A stretch of DNA of 64,000 nucleotides, from positions 434,001 through 498,000 of the forward strand of contig AP026140.1 in assembly GCA_030295235.1 (NCBI GenBank). The letters run 5' to 3'. The notes under the pieces were generated by a model. That model worked only from the letters and a program-made list of their open reading frames with translations. It had not been told where the DNA came from and searched no databases. The first letter of the stretch is position 1, and the number at the start of each line of letters is the position of its first letter. The position numbers and the translations under genes were made by a program. This document shows, in pieces, positions 9,493 through 22,066 of this stretch. The stretch is from Fistulifera solaris (Eukaryota > Bacillariophyta > Bacillariophyceae > Naviculales > Stauroneidaceae).

Positions 9493-10937
9493 ATGGCATT
9501 TCCGCTCAACTCCACAAGCATCACTCTCCGTAAATGCCTAGAGCGCACGAAACTGTCCATTCGGTACTTTGACACTTCCGCCTTTCAGGATGCGAAAAAA
9601 CGCCACCACCACAACCCAAATCATCGAAAAGCTCCAAACCCAGTTATCGGTTCGTGGATCGCACACGCGTTCGCGTGACGGGTGGGATGGGTGGGAAAGG
9701 ATCCTTGTCGATGAAACCCTCGCGGAAACGCTATAAACTCAAACCGGACGGTGGACACGGTGGCAATGGAGGAAGTGTTATTCTCGTGGCGGATCCCCAC
9801 GAACAATCCTTGCGATGGTCGCATCCGCATCTGCAAGCCGAAAAAGGTAGCAATGGGGATAGTCAGGATTGTCACGGAAAGAATGGTGAAAATTTAATTG
9901 TGCGAGTGCCTTGTGGTGTGTTGGTCAAGCGAGTATTGAATCATGGTGAAGTCTGGGATGAAGAGAGGGAAATGGTATTGAATAGTAGAACCGATGACAG
10001 TTCACTTCACGACAATGAAGATAAAGTCGAAGTATCTCGTGAGGTACAGGCCTTATTGGATGCCATGGGTCATACAGACGACAATGATTTAGAGGATGCC
10101 GATGATGAAGAAGAGGACTGGGTAAGTGACGACGATGATATTCAAAAAGAGCGTGATAGAGTAATACTGGCCGATCTCGATAAACCTGGTGCACATGTGA
10201 TGGTGGCCAGGGGTGGCCGCGGGGGTCTGGGGTCATCCATTTACGGCGGCGAATCGGGCCCCATGCCGGATCCTCGTGAAATGATTGCCAAGTCCAAGCC
10301 ACAGCCCGGGGAAATCGCCTTTCTGGAATTGGAACTGAAATTAATTGCCGATATCGGTTTAGTAGGCTTTCCGAATGCTGGAAAATCAAGCTTGTTGAGG
10401 GCAATGAGTCGAGCTACGCCGGAAGTGGCGCCCTATCCGTTTACCACGTTGCACCCCATCTTGGGAAGTGTCGATTATCGTGACGGTGTTCGCATTCGAG
10501 TGGCGGATATTCCGGGATTAATTGACGGTGCATCCGAGGGGCGAGGAAAAGGATTCGACTTTCTTCGGCACATTGAGCGTACCAAAGCGCTTCTTTACAT
10601 CGTAGACGCTGCTGGAGTTGATTTCCGTGATCCTGCTGAAGACCTTCGTGTGTTAGCGAACGAGATTGCCTCGTATGGAAATGGGGCTATGATGGATAGG
10701 CGGGCGCTGATTGTAGCCAACAAAATCGATCTTTTGAGCGAAGAGAGTCTTCCTGAGCTGAAATACGCTATCTCACAGGCAGCGAAGGAAATGGGAATAC
10801 TGACGGATCATGAGATATTTGCCATCAGTGCCGGTGTCACAGGGACGGGACTGTCATCGCTTTCGAAAGCCATGCGTGAAGTTGTTGCCACTGTCGACGA
10901 AGAAAACGATTTATGGTATGATGATCATATTGGTTAG
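9493..10937 (+). CDS. Obg/CgtA-family GTPase, probably mitochondrial, with an apparent 1-base deletion
   Basis: Obg GTPases act in late assembly of the large ribosomal subunit. The glycine-rich Obg fold is plain (VRVTGGMGGKGS, DGGHGGNGGSV, RGGRGGLGS), then the G domain: GFPNAGKSSLLRA (P-loop), PYPFTTLHPILG (G2), DIPGLIDGASEGRGKG (G3), NKIDL (G4) and FAISA (G5). The body frame has no ATG before it. The plausible start, ATG at 9493 with an Arg/Ser-rich presequence (LRKCLERTKLSIRYF), lies in another frame that joins if the A6 run at 9595-9600 is really A7. The restored product has 481 residues. An acidic insert (EDADDEEEDWVSDDDD) interrupts the Obg fold at about residue 190. The presequence and the eukaryotic context suggest a mitochondrial rather than nucleolar form. 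Confidence 0.87.
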
Positions 10938-10974
10938 CTTTGAACAACTCCATAGAAGTTAACTTGTTCTAGGT

Positions 10975-13900
10975 TTATGCAATTGCATTACATGGTAGGG
11001 AGATAACATTCCCCTTCTGCTGAATGTGGTTTAAGATAGGCCCAAGTACAGCACTGCCTTTCGACAAGGTAGCAAACGATCCGATCAGAATCAATTTATA
11101 TTTTGCTCTGGTAATCGCCACATTGATTCGGCTGAGGTCTTCGAGCAGTCGTCCTGCTTTACATTTGGGATTACTGCGAACGAAGGAAACGACAATAGCG
11201 GGCTTATCACGTCCCTGATAGCGGTCAATCGTACTGACTTCCAGTCCGTCACTGCTGTGCTTTGCGATGACGCTGTCTTCCTGGAGTTGGTGCAGCTAAA
11301 AGAAAAAATAAGCTAAGACACAGCAAATACTAAGCACTACACTAAGTGCTCCAACTCAGACATACCTGTGCCCTGAACGGAGAAATTACACCGATAGACG
11401 ACGGTGGGAGACCACACGAAATCAAATCATCAACAACTTGACGAACAACTTGTACTTCGGTTTCGTTGATAATGGGGCTCCCTCTCGCTTTACCGGAAGA
11501 ACTCTCTAAGTCAGCATGTTTGTCTGGAAAAATGGTGTCGGTATTCAGGAAAACCAGAGGTAGAGAAGGATCAATAGCTGGCTTACGCCAAGCACTATTT
11601 GGCAAGCGAAGATGAGTACCTTCAATGAAACCCGGCAAATGCAACGTGGCTCTTGCCACTTGATCATTCCCGCATCTCATCTTCCCGTCGTAGACAAAGC
11701 GACTGCTCAACTCGCAGATATCAGTGTGCATACGATATTGGTAAGTTAATGGTGCGATCGACTCTGGATGACTTTCGGCTAGATGTTTCAACAGCGACAC
11801 TCCGAAGCCTGCAAAATAAGTGAGTCGATACCATGATGGAAGCATCCACTGTTGTCCTCTACACACAACCTACCTCCTTCTGCCGCGAGGTCACTAACTA
11901 CAAGAGGTGGAAGTTGTTTGTGATCCCCGACAAGCACGAACGAATTGGATGCCATGATTGCACCAAGCACAGCAGGTTGGCTTATTTGACCCGCCTCGTC
12001 AACAATAACCACATCAAACTCTTCCCCCCTGGAGCAGCGGGGACCTCGGTATTGAGAGTGCTGTGGCACCAACAATGCGAGCCGATCTAATAACATGTCG
12101 AAGGGATTCTACCCGAGGAGGAAGTTGATCCTGAGACTCCAAAGTCTGCGCAGCCGCCGGAGCCAAAATAGGATGAACCCCTGCATGACAAGATGATTCG
12201 AGACCAACTCTAATGACCGCAGAGGACGGACGTGCTGGGCTTGTTTCATTCACGCCTTTTTCAATTAGCTTGAGCAGAACGTTGTCGACAGCGGCGTGTG
12301 TATATGCTGTTATCAGAACGCGTTTTCCGTGCGCCGCAAGCAACCTGGCAACGAAAGTAATGATGGAGGTTTTTCCAGTGCCTGGTAGGCCTTGTATGAT
12401 ACTATAATCTTGCGCTGACATGACCTGACAAACAAACGATGTAAATTTAGACGGGCACCGTCCAACATCCGCATCTCATGTAGATTACCACCCTACGTAC
12501 CATTCTTGCTGCTGCTTGTTGATCCGGATTCAGTTCCGCATATTCAGCGGCGAGATCCATCAAGTCACAACCTGGGACCAACGCAGGAAGTTCAGACCCG
12601 CTCTTTTCAGGTGAGAATATTGAATGGAGAGAGGCTCGTAGTCTGGGAGCGCTTCGTCGAATCACTATGTCACGAAGGTTTTTTAGTCGAGCTGGAGCTA
12701 GCAACGTTTGTTTTCCCTGTATGTCTTGTCGCGTTTCCAATGACAGAAAATTGATTAGATTCCGCCGTAGAGTCCCAGTGCCACAAGCCACGTCGTCGCT
12801 GTCAATCCGAAAAACTAATGACTCGTCCGAGCCTACGAATCTTATCATCCGAGTAAGGTCGTCCACAGACGAGCGAACTTCAACTACATCGCTCGCTATA
12901 CGATGAATGAAACCCCTTACGATGTGCATTCGATCCTTCGACGACCTGTAATTACTGCAAGTTGTCACTCTGTCGACACTGATCACCGCATGAGTCCCAG
13001 GCTGGATGGAGAGATTCTGTAAGTTTTGCTGGCTGTGCATTGGTGTAAACTTAGATTTTCTGAAAAAGAGAACGGCGGATGACCCCTCCTTTCCAGCCCC
13101 TTTTGTTGATTTCGAGGCGTCGAATTGAAGACGAGAAATGCAGTTGCCAGAATTTGCTTCTCGCTTTTCTGACCGCTCTAACCAGGTCTCTGTAATCAAC
13201 GATCGACTGGCATCAGCTTCAAGATCGATCAACCGATCCCATCGAGAAAAATATTCGAGATCTTCAGGAAACAGGTGTCCTGTATATCGATTTACAAGAT
13301 CGCTGTGAGAATCGCGCGCGATGGAAGCGTCTGCCGAAATAGAATTGGCTCTCATGTAAGTCATGCACTCTCGATTTGAATAACACTTTTCGCAAGTAAA
13401 TCCGGATTGGAGCACTTCCGGGAGAGCTGTGGGAGTGGATGCATCCAGAAGCCTTAACTTTGAAATTCCTTCCGCTTCTGGAACAACTGTAAGACCACGC
13501 GGTCTAGAGACACGAGCTTGAGCACTGGCGACTGTATTTCGCACTCCGAGTAATGTCTTGAGATGCGGAAGCGCCGGTGTAGCGTGCACTGCACGCAGGT
13601 TTTCTTTATTCATATAGAGCAAAAGGCCATTGGGATCAGTATTTTGTTGAGTTCCGTATCGCATCTGCATCATTAGTAGATACAAGAGCAATTGAGCCAT
13701 ATGCGATTCGTGTGTCTTCTGGCTATGACCCGTCTTGAGCTCAACTCCAAAGAGACTTCGTCCTGCACGTCCTTGGTGAATGGTCTCAGCGTCAACAATC
13801 ATATCGATATTTCCTTTCAGTCCCAGCTCTGGAGATATACAGGGTTCCTCGATGGCCTCAACAGACTTGGCTAAGAACTGAACGGAAGGTTGGTCAAACA

Positions 13901-15743
13901 TGTTTCGAAGAATCGCTCCACCAGATCGGATGTTTTTCAAGTCTGTGTATTGTTCGGTAAAACTCATGAGCGTCGGAATGAATTGAGCAAGCTCACGGGT
14001 CGCCTCGCACGAGGATACGCCGCAGGCCAGAAGGCTCTCAGCGTGCTGTCGAACAATAAGATCGATGTGCGTTTCTGCTTCTTGTCGTGTAAAATGTTGG
14101 TGTTTGAGAACCTCTTCAAACAACTGGTGGCGCATTGTACCGAACAAAGGAGCCTTGTCTGTAATCGCGATGAGTGAGTATCACACGGAATCATGAGTGC
14201 TCTCACAGCCATCCAGCTACTTACCTGAAATACCGGTAGAGCCCAATCGATCTTTCAATACCGCGCGGCGGGTACAGGCAACAGCTTCACTGATCGTGGT
14301 AGGGGTCAGCAGCAGATCCGGATGGAAGATTACGACCATGTCGTCGAGCACATCCATGGTAGACAAGGTCAGAGGAAGTGCCGACACGTCCGTCCGGCGG
14401 ATCCCTGTCAGTGAACAAACATGGATGATATCTCCAGGTGCCACATCGGTTTGGTACCATTCACCTTTCAAGTAAATCAGGCCGTCTGCTGGCCATTGTG
14501 GCTCATCACGAACGCGAAACACGCCGTCGGAATCAGCTTTGTGTGCTTGTCTTGGATTCCAGTGGAGCATTTCTTCTTTCCACGCTGCGACAGAGAGTAT
14601 CAACGTAAAATCTCCTCTCGATTGATCTCTGGACACATTTACGACTTTGTAGCGTGAAAAGACCAAGAATCCGGGATTTTGTGGCTCCATAGTCATAGCC
14701 TGGTTCTTGGCAAGAATCTCCATATCATGCTGCAGGGCGGCCATCGCATTGTCGGGTTGCGATTGAGCTTGCATTATAAAGTCATCCATGGCATCGAAAT
14801 CGATATCGGGGAACTCTCCAAACAGATCTGTGTCTTGTGGGGGTGCACTGGACGTGTTATTGCCAGGTTTAGCAGCTGCTGATGGAGCGGGTATGTGACT
14901 TGACTGCGGTTCGTTGTTTGACTTGTTGAAGGGGAGCTTGTTCGTAGCAGTAGTCTGACGGGCTGGGACTGAAACGTTTGGAGGTTGTACGTTTTGAAGA
15001 TGGGTATTCGCAATAGCAGGCGAAAGTCGAGAATTGGAGATTGTAGCGGTTTTGTCACTCTGTTGTGACATAGTTTCTTTGCTCACACAAAAGGAAGCCG
15101 ATTGTGTGGCCTTGGATACTAGGGAATCAATTGCCTCAATATCATCTACGCTGAAGTTGAACTCATCAAACTCGTCCAAAGTATCTTCGGCTGTAGCATT
15201 TGGGCTTTGACACGATGATATCGCTTCGGAGGAAAGATTATTTGAAGGGACGTTCGAGCTTTCTGGAGAAGGTGTCTTTATTTGTTTCAGGATGTCGTCA
15301 AAGTCAGAGGTTCCGCTGATAGCGAGCGGTGTGCTTTTACAAGGATTGTCTCTAGTTTGAATTCGGGGGGTGAAAATGTTGTTGAAATTCTTTTCTTTCA
15401 GCTTTGCCATGATCGAAACTTCGCGACGCTGTCGTTTTCGGCTCTTGACGATGCCCGGAAAATGTGCGGTCGTATCCTTCAAGATAGTAATTTGGGACAC
15501 CAGATTTGGGTTCTTTTCAATGGGTAGCAACGGTCGCCGAACATCTCCCGGCGGACTCTCGTCTAGCAGCGGATCGGGCGAGTCAAAGTCCGCGACGCGT
15601 CGGACTGTCGTACTTTCGTTCCATTGAATGGTGTCTTCCTCTTGCGTGTGCGCGTATCCCGACACAGTTTTCGAATCTCTCTTCCCGATGGGTGTTGTTT
15701 CATCTATTCGAGATTCTTTCATATTACTGCTTCGATTCATCAT
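10975..15743 (-). CDS. DNA2: DNA2 nuclease-helicase (five exons), with one apparent 1-base insertion
   Basis: DNA2 processes Okazaki flaps and resects DNA ends. Exons: 15743-14225, 14158-12501, 12424-11874, 11808-11366 and 11295-10975, all with GT-AG introns of 67-77 bases except the third-fourth (65) and fourth-fifth (70). The restored product is about 1496 residues. Residues 1-330 are Ser/Asp-rich and disordered-looking, with a QxxxΦ-like QITILKDT segment. Then come the RecB-like nuclease ([17 protein letters not shown]), the iron-sulfur cysteines ([12 protein letters not shown]) and the SF1 helicase: [43 protein letters not shown] and INVAITRAK. The frame breaks once, at the C6 run 12024-12029 (minus-strand G6); five bases restore [17 protein letters not shown]. 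Every other junction keeps frame. The gene is among the most intron-rich in the window. Confidence 0.92.
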
Positions 15744-16529
15744 TCAAGTAATATCAGAAGACCAACATCTTTTCCATTGGATCTCTTCCTCATGCCATTC
15801 CAGTCAAAATGAGGCAAAAACAGTCTTCCGCGCAAAGTGCACCGTTTGAATGATCTTACGTGGGAACTGGTACGTTTTGTACGAGGAAAAGTCGTCACTT
15901 CGGCTGGCGCGCATCACAACGCCGGTCGGGCGAGAGGCTACAGCTAGCTTACAGTACATTCATACGGGGTGGTGGACGGACTGCGCGCTTTTGATTTTTC
16001 GTGAAATCAATCATCTTCGTGCTAAGCAGCCCCAAACAGCCTATCCTATACGTTTAATCACATCACACCATTCTAGATAAAGGTTTGATGCAAATGATGT
16101 GGTTCATGCTCCTCTGGGGAGAAGTACGAGGTGCGCGATGCGCGAAACAGCGCTTCTTTCGTCTCTTTTCAAAACATCCCTCCGATATTTACTATGCTGT
16201 AAAATGTAGCCGGGGTGATTTTCCGACTCAAATTTAATCCAGTCCCGGAAATTGATGTCAAAAAAATATTGCGCGCACACCGCATTTTTTTCTCGCCATC
16301 CCATTAATAATTCAATGTTATATTTTAAGTCCTATCCACCTTGTAGGTGCTTACACATTTAAGTAAACTGCTAGAACTGATTCAGACTGGTTGCCACAAG
16401 GACATCCGATTGGCTGGCCATTATTTTTTCGAGTGGAGCATCTCGAGCGAAATTCATGGATTCTGCAATGCTTTTTGAAGGAACGAATCAACATTGTCTT
16501 ATTATCAAAAATCAGTCACCTCAGAGACC
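15744..16529. other. Divergent intergenic region, no gene seen
   Basis: About 790 bases between DNA2 and the pseudouridine synthase gene. Several short open frames exist but none has recognisable content or an ATG in good context. It must contain both promoters. Confidence 0.4.
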
Positions 16530-17511
16530 ATGTGTTGGTCGCCAGGCGTTGTTTCCCGTGTGCTTCTCTTCGCATGTCTCCACTTTTACTTGACCCACAG
16601 CTTTACAGCATCGCGCACCGCCGTTCAGCCATTGAGAAACACCGTTCGAACTTTTGCAACTGAAGCGGCAGTTCAAATTGAAGGAAACATTACCATAGTT
16701 GCCAAAAGTGATGATTATTTGGTGGTGGATAAACCGCCTTCGGTTGTATGTCATCATTCCGAATGGACGGGGTCGCGCAGCCAGCAAGAAATCCCCATGC
16801 TGCAACGAGTCCGTCAGGCCGTGGGATCACGAATCAACCTCGTTCATCGTCTGGATCGTGTCTGCAGTGGTTGCTTGCTCGTGACGTACCAAAAAGACGA
16901 CGGCGATATGACGGCCATTTTTAGTCAAGCCATGGCCGAGAATGCGACCAAAACTTACATTGCGTTAGTCCGAGGCGAAGGTATTTTACACGGCGAAGAT
17001 TTGGAAACAAAAAGGATGGTTTTTAGTGGACAGGCCTATTAAGAATGAACGAGGCGTTCTACACGAAGCCAGCACTTGGTTTCGCTTTGTAGCTGGGCAA
17101 CCGGAAGTTGATGGCCAACCTCGGGCCTCTCTGGTGCTAGCCAGACCACGGACGGGGCGCTGGCATCAGATACGAAGGCATTTGAATGGCTTATCTCATC
17201 CAATTTTAGGTGATAGCTCTCACGGGAATAGCAAGGTAAATCAAGAATGGAGATCGCAACGCGGCATGCTCCCGGAACGAACCTGTCTCCACTTGGCCCG
17301 ATTGCAACTATCCACTGAGACTTTCCAAATTGACGCTCGATCGAATCTGGCGCCGGATATGCTTAAGTTATTGCAAGTTCATCTCCCGGCAGTTTTAGAA
17401 GAAGCATTGCCGCTTTTGCACGAAGAGGGAATAACACTTGTCGATAATGATCGTGAGGTTGAAATTCTGCCTTACACTATTGCCGATGAAACACAGCCAA
17501 ATGATATTTGA
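16530..17511 (+). CDS. RluA/TruC-like pseudouridine synthase with secretory-type leader; apparent 1-base insertion
   Basis: The enzyme isomerises uridine to pseudouridine in rRNA or tRNA. The ATG at 16530 opens a leader MCWSPGVVSRVLLFACLHF followed by LTHSFTAS, which looks like a signal peptide with a Ser-Phe cleavage site and a basic transit region, so plastid targeting is likely. Catalytic domain: YLVVDKPPSVVCH, then VHRLDRVCSGCLLV with the catalytic Asp, ATKTYIALVRGEG, and in a second frame VDRPIKNERG, GRWHQIRRHLNGLSHPILGD. The last motif and the short insert between halves are TruC-like. The two frames join if one base is removed at 17008-17012 (A5) or 17019-17024 (T run), giving 326 residues. 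No S4 domain is seen. Target base unknown. Confidence 0.85.
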
Positions 17512-17636
17512 AGATGGCGAAGGTAATTTTTAAATGTTAAGAAGTCTTAAATGAGCTATGTATATCCTTTTATGCGGTCGCATTTATACATCTTTCGTGA
17601 CCACCACTAAGGAAAGCCACAAAAACGCCACACAGG

Positions 17637-18350
17637 CTAAGAATATTTCCGTTTGTCCACACAAAAGAAGACCAAACCCGCAACGATCGCGTACTTGAGA
17701 ATGACGCACTGTTCCATGAGTAATTCAAACGCTTCGGTCTTGACGGTTTTACGCGTGGTGGCATCGATTGCTTGGTTCAACTCGGCATTTTGAAGTTGTA
17801 GAACCATGTTTTGATCTTGCGCTTCTTGTAGATCCTTGAAAAGAGCTTCCATGAGATCATCCGAGGCTTCCAACTTATTGGTGAGAAACTCAACGCGTTG
17901 TTCCGCGTCCTCGAGCAAACCAGCCGTACTGCAGGATTTATCGGAAATACATTCGACTAGGACTAGAACTTCATCGACGGGAGGAACGTTGGCAGTGTGT
18001 GTCGTGGGCTGTGTGTCGACAGCTTGCTGGTCGTTGGCGGTCTTGGAGCGAGAGGATGATGTATCCGTCGAACCCACGTGCGTCCCCGAATGATAGGACA
18101 AGGCTCTGTTCCCGACTTCCTGGTTTTCTGAAGATACAGCGTCTCTGCGTCTTGTCCGAATGACATTGATTCTGCTCTGCGTTTTCGAAATTTCTCGTTG
18201 TAGATTTGCTAGTAAACTACCATGGTCCACGCGTTTCGGCGAGCTAAGGATTGTTTCTTGTTTCGGCGCACTTCCCATTTTATGCTCGTCATCCGCCGGA
18301 AGGTGCACGGTGATCGGTTCACCGTTAGTTGGTTCCGTGGAGCGGCCCAT
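17637..18350 (-). CDS. Hypothetical coiled-coil, tail-anchored protein
   Basis: A 237-residue single-exon protein starting with MGRSTEPTNG. The first 120 residues are polar and Ser/Thr/Gln-rich. Residues about 135-205 are a likely coiled coil (DAEQRVEFLTNKLEASDDL, LFKDLQEAQDQNMVLQLQN). A hydrophobic stretch ends the protein (VILKYAIVAGLVFFCV) and is followed only by DKRKYS, the layout of a tail-anchored membrane protein facing the cytosol. I do not recognise the family. It converges on the pseudouridine synthase gene with about 125 bases between stops. Confidence 0.6.
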   Translation of the reverse strand: MGRSTEPTNGEPITVHLPADDEHKMGSAPKQETILSSPKRVDHGSLLANLQREISKTQSRINVIRTRRRDAVSSENQEVGNRALSYHSGTHVGSTDTSSSRSKTANDQQAVDTQPTTHTANVPPVDEVLVLVECISDKSCSTAGLLEDAEQRVEFLTNKLEASDDLMEALFKDLQEAQDQNMVLQLQNAELNQAIDATTRKTVKTEAFELLMEQCVILKYAIVAGLVFFCVDKRKYS

Positions 18351-19103
18351 ATTTCAACTTTTCAGGAAAAAGTAGGCTTTAACACTTCCGGGATGAATTT
18401 GTAACGACTCGATCAAGCTTCCTACGTAACTTTTCTAAAATTGAAGATCGAGGGTGAGAATTTGAAATCGGAGCTGCGTCAGTTAGGAACAGAGAGTGGA
18501 GCATAATCTGCTAAACGGAAAACCCGAATACAGTTTCAAATACGTCGGATGAATCTCATGAATCCAGATAGGCTGAACCAAAGGAATTTGACTGGAACAA
18601 GATCGATGGCTATCTTCTTCCTTGAACGAATTAGATCGCTATACTCACAATTTTGTCGTTCCTCCTCTACAAACTTTGTGATGTTCTTTAAAGCGTTTAC
18701 AAGTAGATTCGATGAATGTCAGCGAAATTGATCTGCTTGTTGTAGACCGCGTCGCGCCTCCTTTTGTGCTTTATTGATGTGTTCTAGTGTTGGTGGTTGG
18801 AGGACGAGATGACTCTGATAAAAATTTGGCGGGCTTTCCGAACGTTTGACCAGTGTCATTATTTTGTAGATCGTGGAGTGAGAAACCGTTCTGATAAACA
18901 TAGTACATTTCCTTACTCAGCCAAACGGAAAAACGACAGAACGGAAATGACTACGTAAAGTTCGTGATTTAATGCGCTCGATGATTCACGAGCACGTTCA
19001 TTTTCGTCGTCGCTTCGCATGATGTTTTGATGGAAGGTAATAAAAGGTGTTCAAATTCAGACAGCAATCCTTCTTTTCGCCCCATTATTCTTCACATAAC
19101 AGA
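18351..19103. other. Intergenic region, no gene seen
   Basis: About 750 bases between two divergent genes. Only short open frames without recognisable content are present. Confidence 0.4.
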
Positions 19104-20153
19104 ATGTCACAATCTACCCGGTCACTGTATCGAGTCGTTTTCGCCGCCACACGAAAGTGCCATCTCTCCAGTGAAGCATCCGTCACGTACGCCTTTGATC
19201 GATCCTTCAAGCAATTGCAACGCGACAACGCCGCCCGTGCGGTGCAAAATGGAGCCACCACGACGCAATATCGTACGACTACTTGCGCGAGGAAATAGCC
19301 CGACGACTGGTGGATCGACTCGATGATATTCGGCGAGACGAAGGATTTTCTCTCGCGTTGGATTTGGGTTCCGGACCGGGTTACGTGTACCGGGCGATTT
19401 GTGCCGACGATTCTCTGCAGGGTGCAGGAGGAATGGGAGGTGTTCGGAAGCTCGTTCAGGTCGATTCGAGTGTGGAAATGTTGCATCGAGATGTTGACAT
19501 AAGTTTCGAAGGAAGTCATCGCTGTGACACGTATCGACTTCATGCCGACGAAGAATCGAAACTCCCCCTTTCCGGACGGTACATTTGACTTGGTCATCAG
19601 CTCCGCGTCATTGCATTGGATCAACGATCTCCCTTCGACCTTTGCGGAAGTACGGCGAGTCCTGAAGCCGGATGGATGTTTCATGTTTTCGATTATTGGT
19701 GGTACAACACTCTCGGAGCTGCGTGCCGCCATGGTGTTGGCGGAATTGGAACGGGATGGAGGCGTTAGTACGCATGTGGGACCCTTTGTCGAATTATCGG
19801 ACGTAGGAGCTTTGCTCCAGCGAGCCGGATTTGCGCTCCCGACGATCGATACCGATACGATTCATCTTGCTTTTCCACACGCCGGGGTACTCATGGAGCA
19901 CTTGCAACGGATGGGCGAAAACAATGCGGGAATCAAGCGACGCGACCGCACGTCACTGGATACTTTCCTTGCTACAGCATGTCTCTATGATCAACTCTTT
20001 TCAGTGGAAGGTAGCGATGAAATCGAAGCAAGTGTGCAGGTGATCTATGCTATCGGCTGGACTCCTCACGAATCTCAGCAACGCCCTCTGGAAAGAGGCA
20101 CGGCGACACACAAAATGACGGATATGGTTGACATAACGAAAGCGAGTACTTAG
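19104..20153 (+). CDS. NDUFAF5-like mitochondrial methyltransferase (complex I assembly); two apparent indels
   Basis: NDUFAF5 is a SAM-dependent enzyme that hydroxylates an arginine of NDUFS7 during complex I assembly. The ATG at 19104 opens a basic presequence (MSQSTRSLYRVVFAATRKCH), consistent with mitochondrial import. Then YAFDRSFKQLQRDNAAR matches the family opening, LALDLGSGPGYVYRA is the SAM motif I, and LVISSASLHWINDLP, RVLKPDGCFMFSIIGG, TLSELRAAM and GWTPHESQQRPLERGTA follow exactly as in NDUFAF5/BioC-like proteins. Three frames are needed. The first shift adds one base near 19271-19276 (restoring YDYLREEIARR), and the second removes one C from the C5 run at 19564-19568 (restoring LPFPDGTFDLV). 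The net length is 349 residues, normal for the family. Confidence 0.88.
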
Positions 20154-20253
20154 CGTAAAGTTACAGATATAGCAATGTAGACGCATCATTACTTCACTAA
20201 CGTGATTCAATTATATCCTACAGCAATACTTTCCCTAAAAAACAAACAGCAAC

Positions 20254-22066
20254 TTATCGTGAACCAACAGATCCGCCGTCCGCCATTTGGTAGTTGGAGC
20301 GGATAATTGTCCAAGTCAAGAAGCTTTCCGTGTCTTTAGAATGATTTTGAATTCGGTAACAGTTACCAGGTGGCACGCGGAAGATATCCCCGGGGTTCAG
20401 TAGAAATCTTGAGGCAGACTCGTGCTCCCATTCGCCTTCATTGACATCGGGGTCGCCGTAAGAGATCTCAAGGGCATTCTTCTGTCCCGTAACGACAGTG
20501 AATGTCTGTGCACAAGCGCCAACCGATTCCGGATCTTTAATACCTCCTGGTGGAAGAGTGAGATTCCCCATAATGTAGCTGGGGTATACGGGATTGCTGT
20601 CAGTGGAAACATTAAAAGCTTGTGACGCAACACCGACAACTTTGCCGTCCGATTTGTGACGTCTCTGCATCGGTAATTTTCTGGCTACCATGCGATCTTT
20701 GTAACCAACCACGGCTAAAAGAAGCAGAACAATCGATTTGTGAGAGCTAGTGTGGAGGTGGTTGGTGCAATCACAAATCAACTTACCCAAGTCGTCTGCT
20801 CGCTCGTAACAGTCGTCCCAGACGTATGCAGTATCACTATCAATGTATTTGTACTTCTTTTCAATTTGGAACTGTCAAATTCAGCTTCAGCTGGCATCGC
20901 TGCTTTCGAAGATACGGATTTTTTAGCCTTTGTATTCTGCTCTTGATGATTTGCAACAGGGACTTTTCTCTTCTTGTAAGGAGTCTTTTCCGCGATACGG
21001 TATGCTTTTACCACTGGCATCGTCTCCAAACCGTCAATGAGATCATCGTCAAAGTCATTTGGTACGTAATCAGCGCCCTCGTTCTTCCAGAACGCCAATG
21101 GGGCAATACGCATGCGTTTCGATCGACGAAGACCTTCCGCGGGCTCATCTTTCGGATCCGTCACAGGCACTACATGCTTGTAAGTCAACGGACCTGACTG
21201 CATGCCCTTTGGAGAGAATGTGCGGTTCTTAAGCTTCTTTTTCTGTTTCCTTTGAGGCTCATGTACTTCCGTTGTATCGTCGGACGCGGATTTCTGTTTC
21301 TTCTTTTTCTTTTTCTTCTTTTCTTCGGAAACTTCCCTGGAAGAGACAGAGGATCCCTTTGTTGATAACATTGGTGTTTGATGATCATCATCCGCCATTT
21401 GGAAACCGACTCCATCGTCTTCGTCGTCGGAATCGTTCATAGCAGGTGTGGTTGCCGGCAGTTGATTGGGTGTCTTTTCGACGGTAGCGGGAGAACGAGC
21501 CGGAGTTTTGGGACTAAGAAAGTCTGGACTTTCATCCTCCGTGTCAGAGTCGTTATCTGGCGCCGGTGGGATCATGTCGTCATCCATGTCCTCTTGCGTG
21601 ATCGGAAGATCGGCAATATCTTCCCCAATTTTTGCTTTGAGAAGCGGGGAAAAGTCGTCCTCTCCTCCGTGTTCCTGAAGAGTACGCCCGATTTCTTCAT
21701 CATCAAACTGCGCCACAGTCGTGCGATCGAGAGAAGGCGGGGCAGTCGATACCCTACTGAGTTCGGACGGGCTGAGTGATTGTCGTGTCGCGCGTTGGAG
21801 ACCCGAAACAAGTCGCGTTACATCGCCTCCATTCTCGGTGCTGTTTTTGCTGGAATCGTCGGGCCCCAAGGAAAAGCGCAACTGCTTCTTTTCCGAGTAC
21901 TTCGCTCGACTGTATATTGCACGGAATCCGCTTCGCCGTCTTGTGTTGCCGGCGGGGAGGTTGCCCCAGCGAACACATTGTCCAAGTCATCGTCATTTGA
22001 CTCAGGAATCTGGATTCCGGTTCGCTTTCCGCGCAGACTTCTCTGTTTTCCTGCTGCTGTCGCCAT
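20254..22066 (-). CDS. CENP-C/Mif2 inner-kinetochore protein (two exons); two apparent 1-base deletions
   Basis: CENP-C binds centromeric (CENP-A) nucleosomes and dimerises through a C-terminal cupin. Exons are 22066-20787 and 20714-20254 (GTAAGT...TAG, phase 1), about 580 residues once two bases are added. The N-terminus is basic, followed by a long acidic/Ser region with a Lys-rich tract. Residues about 330-350 hold RRSKRMRIAPLAFWKNE, a very good CENP-C motif (R-rich, then P..(Y/F)W). The cupin fold closes the protein: GNLTLPPGGIKD, FTVVTGQKNALEI, RFLLNPGDIFRVPPGNCYRI. The frame must shift at + strand T4 runs 21889-21892 and 20858-20861 (one base missing at each); the second restores KKYKYIDSDTAYVWDD before the intron. 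Diatom CENP-C is poorly characterised, so the motif plus cupin pair is the key evidence. Confidence 0.85.
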
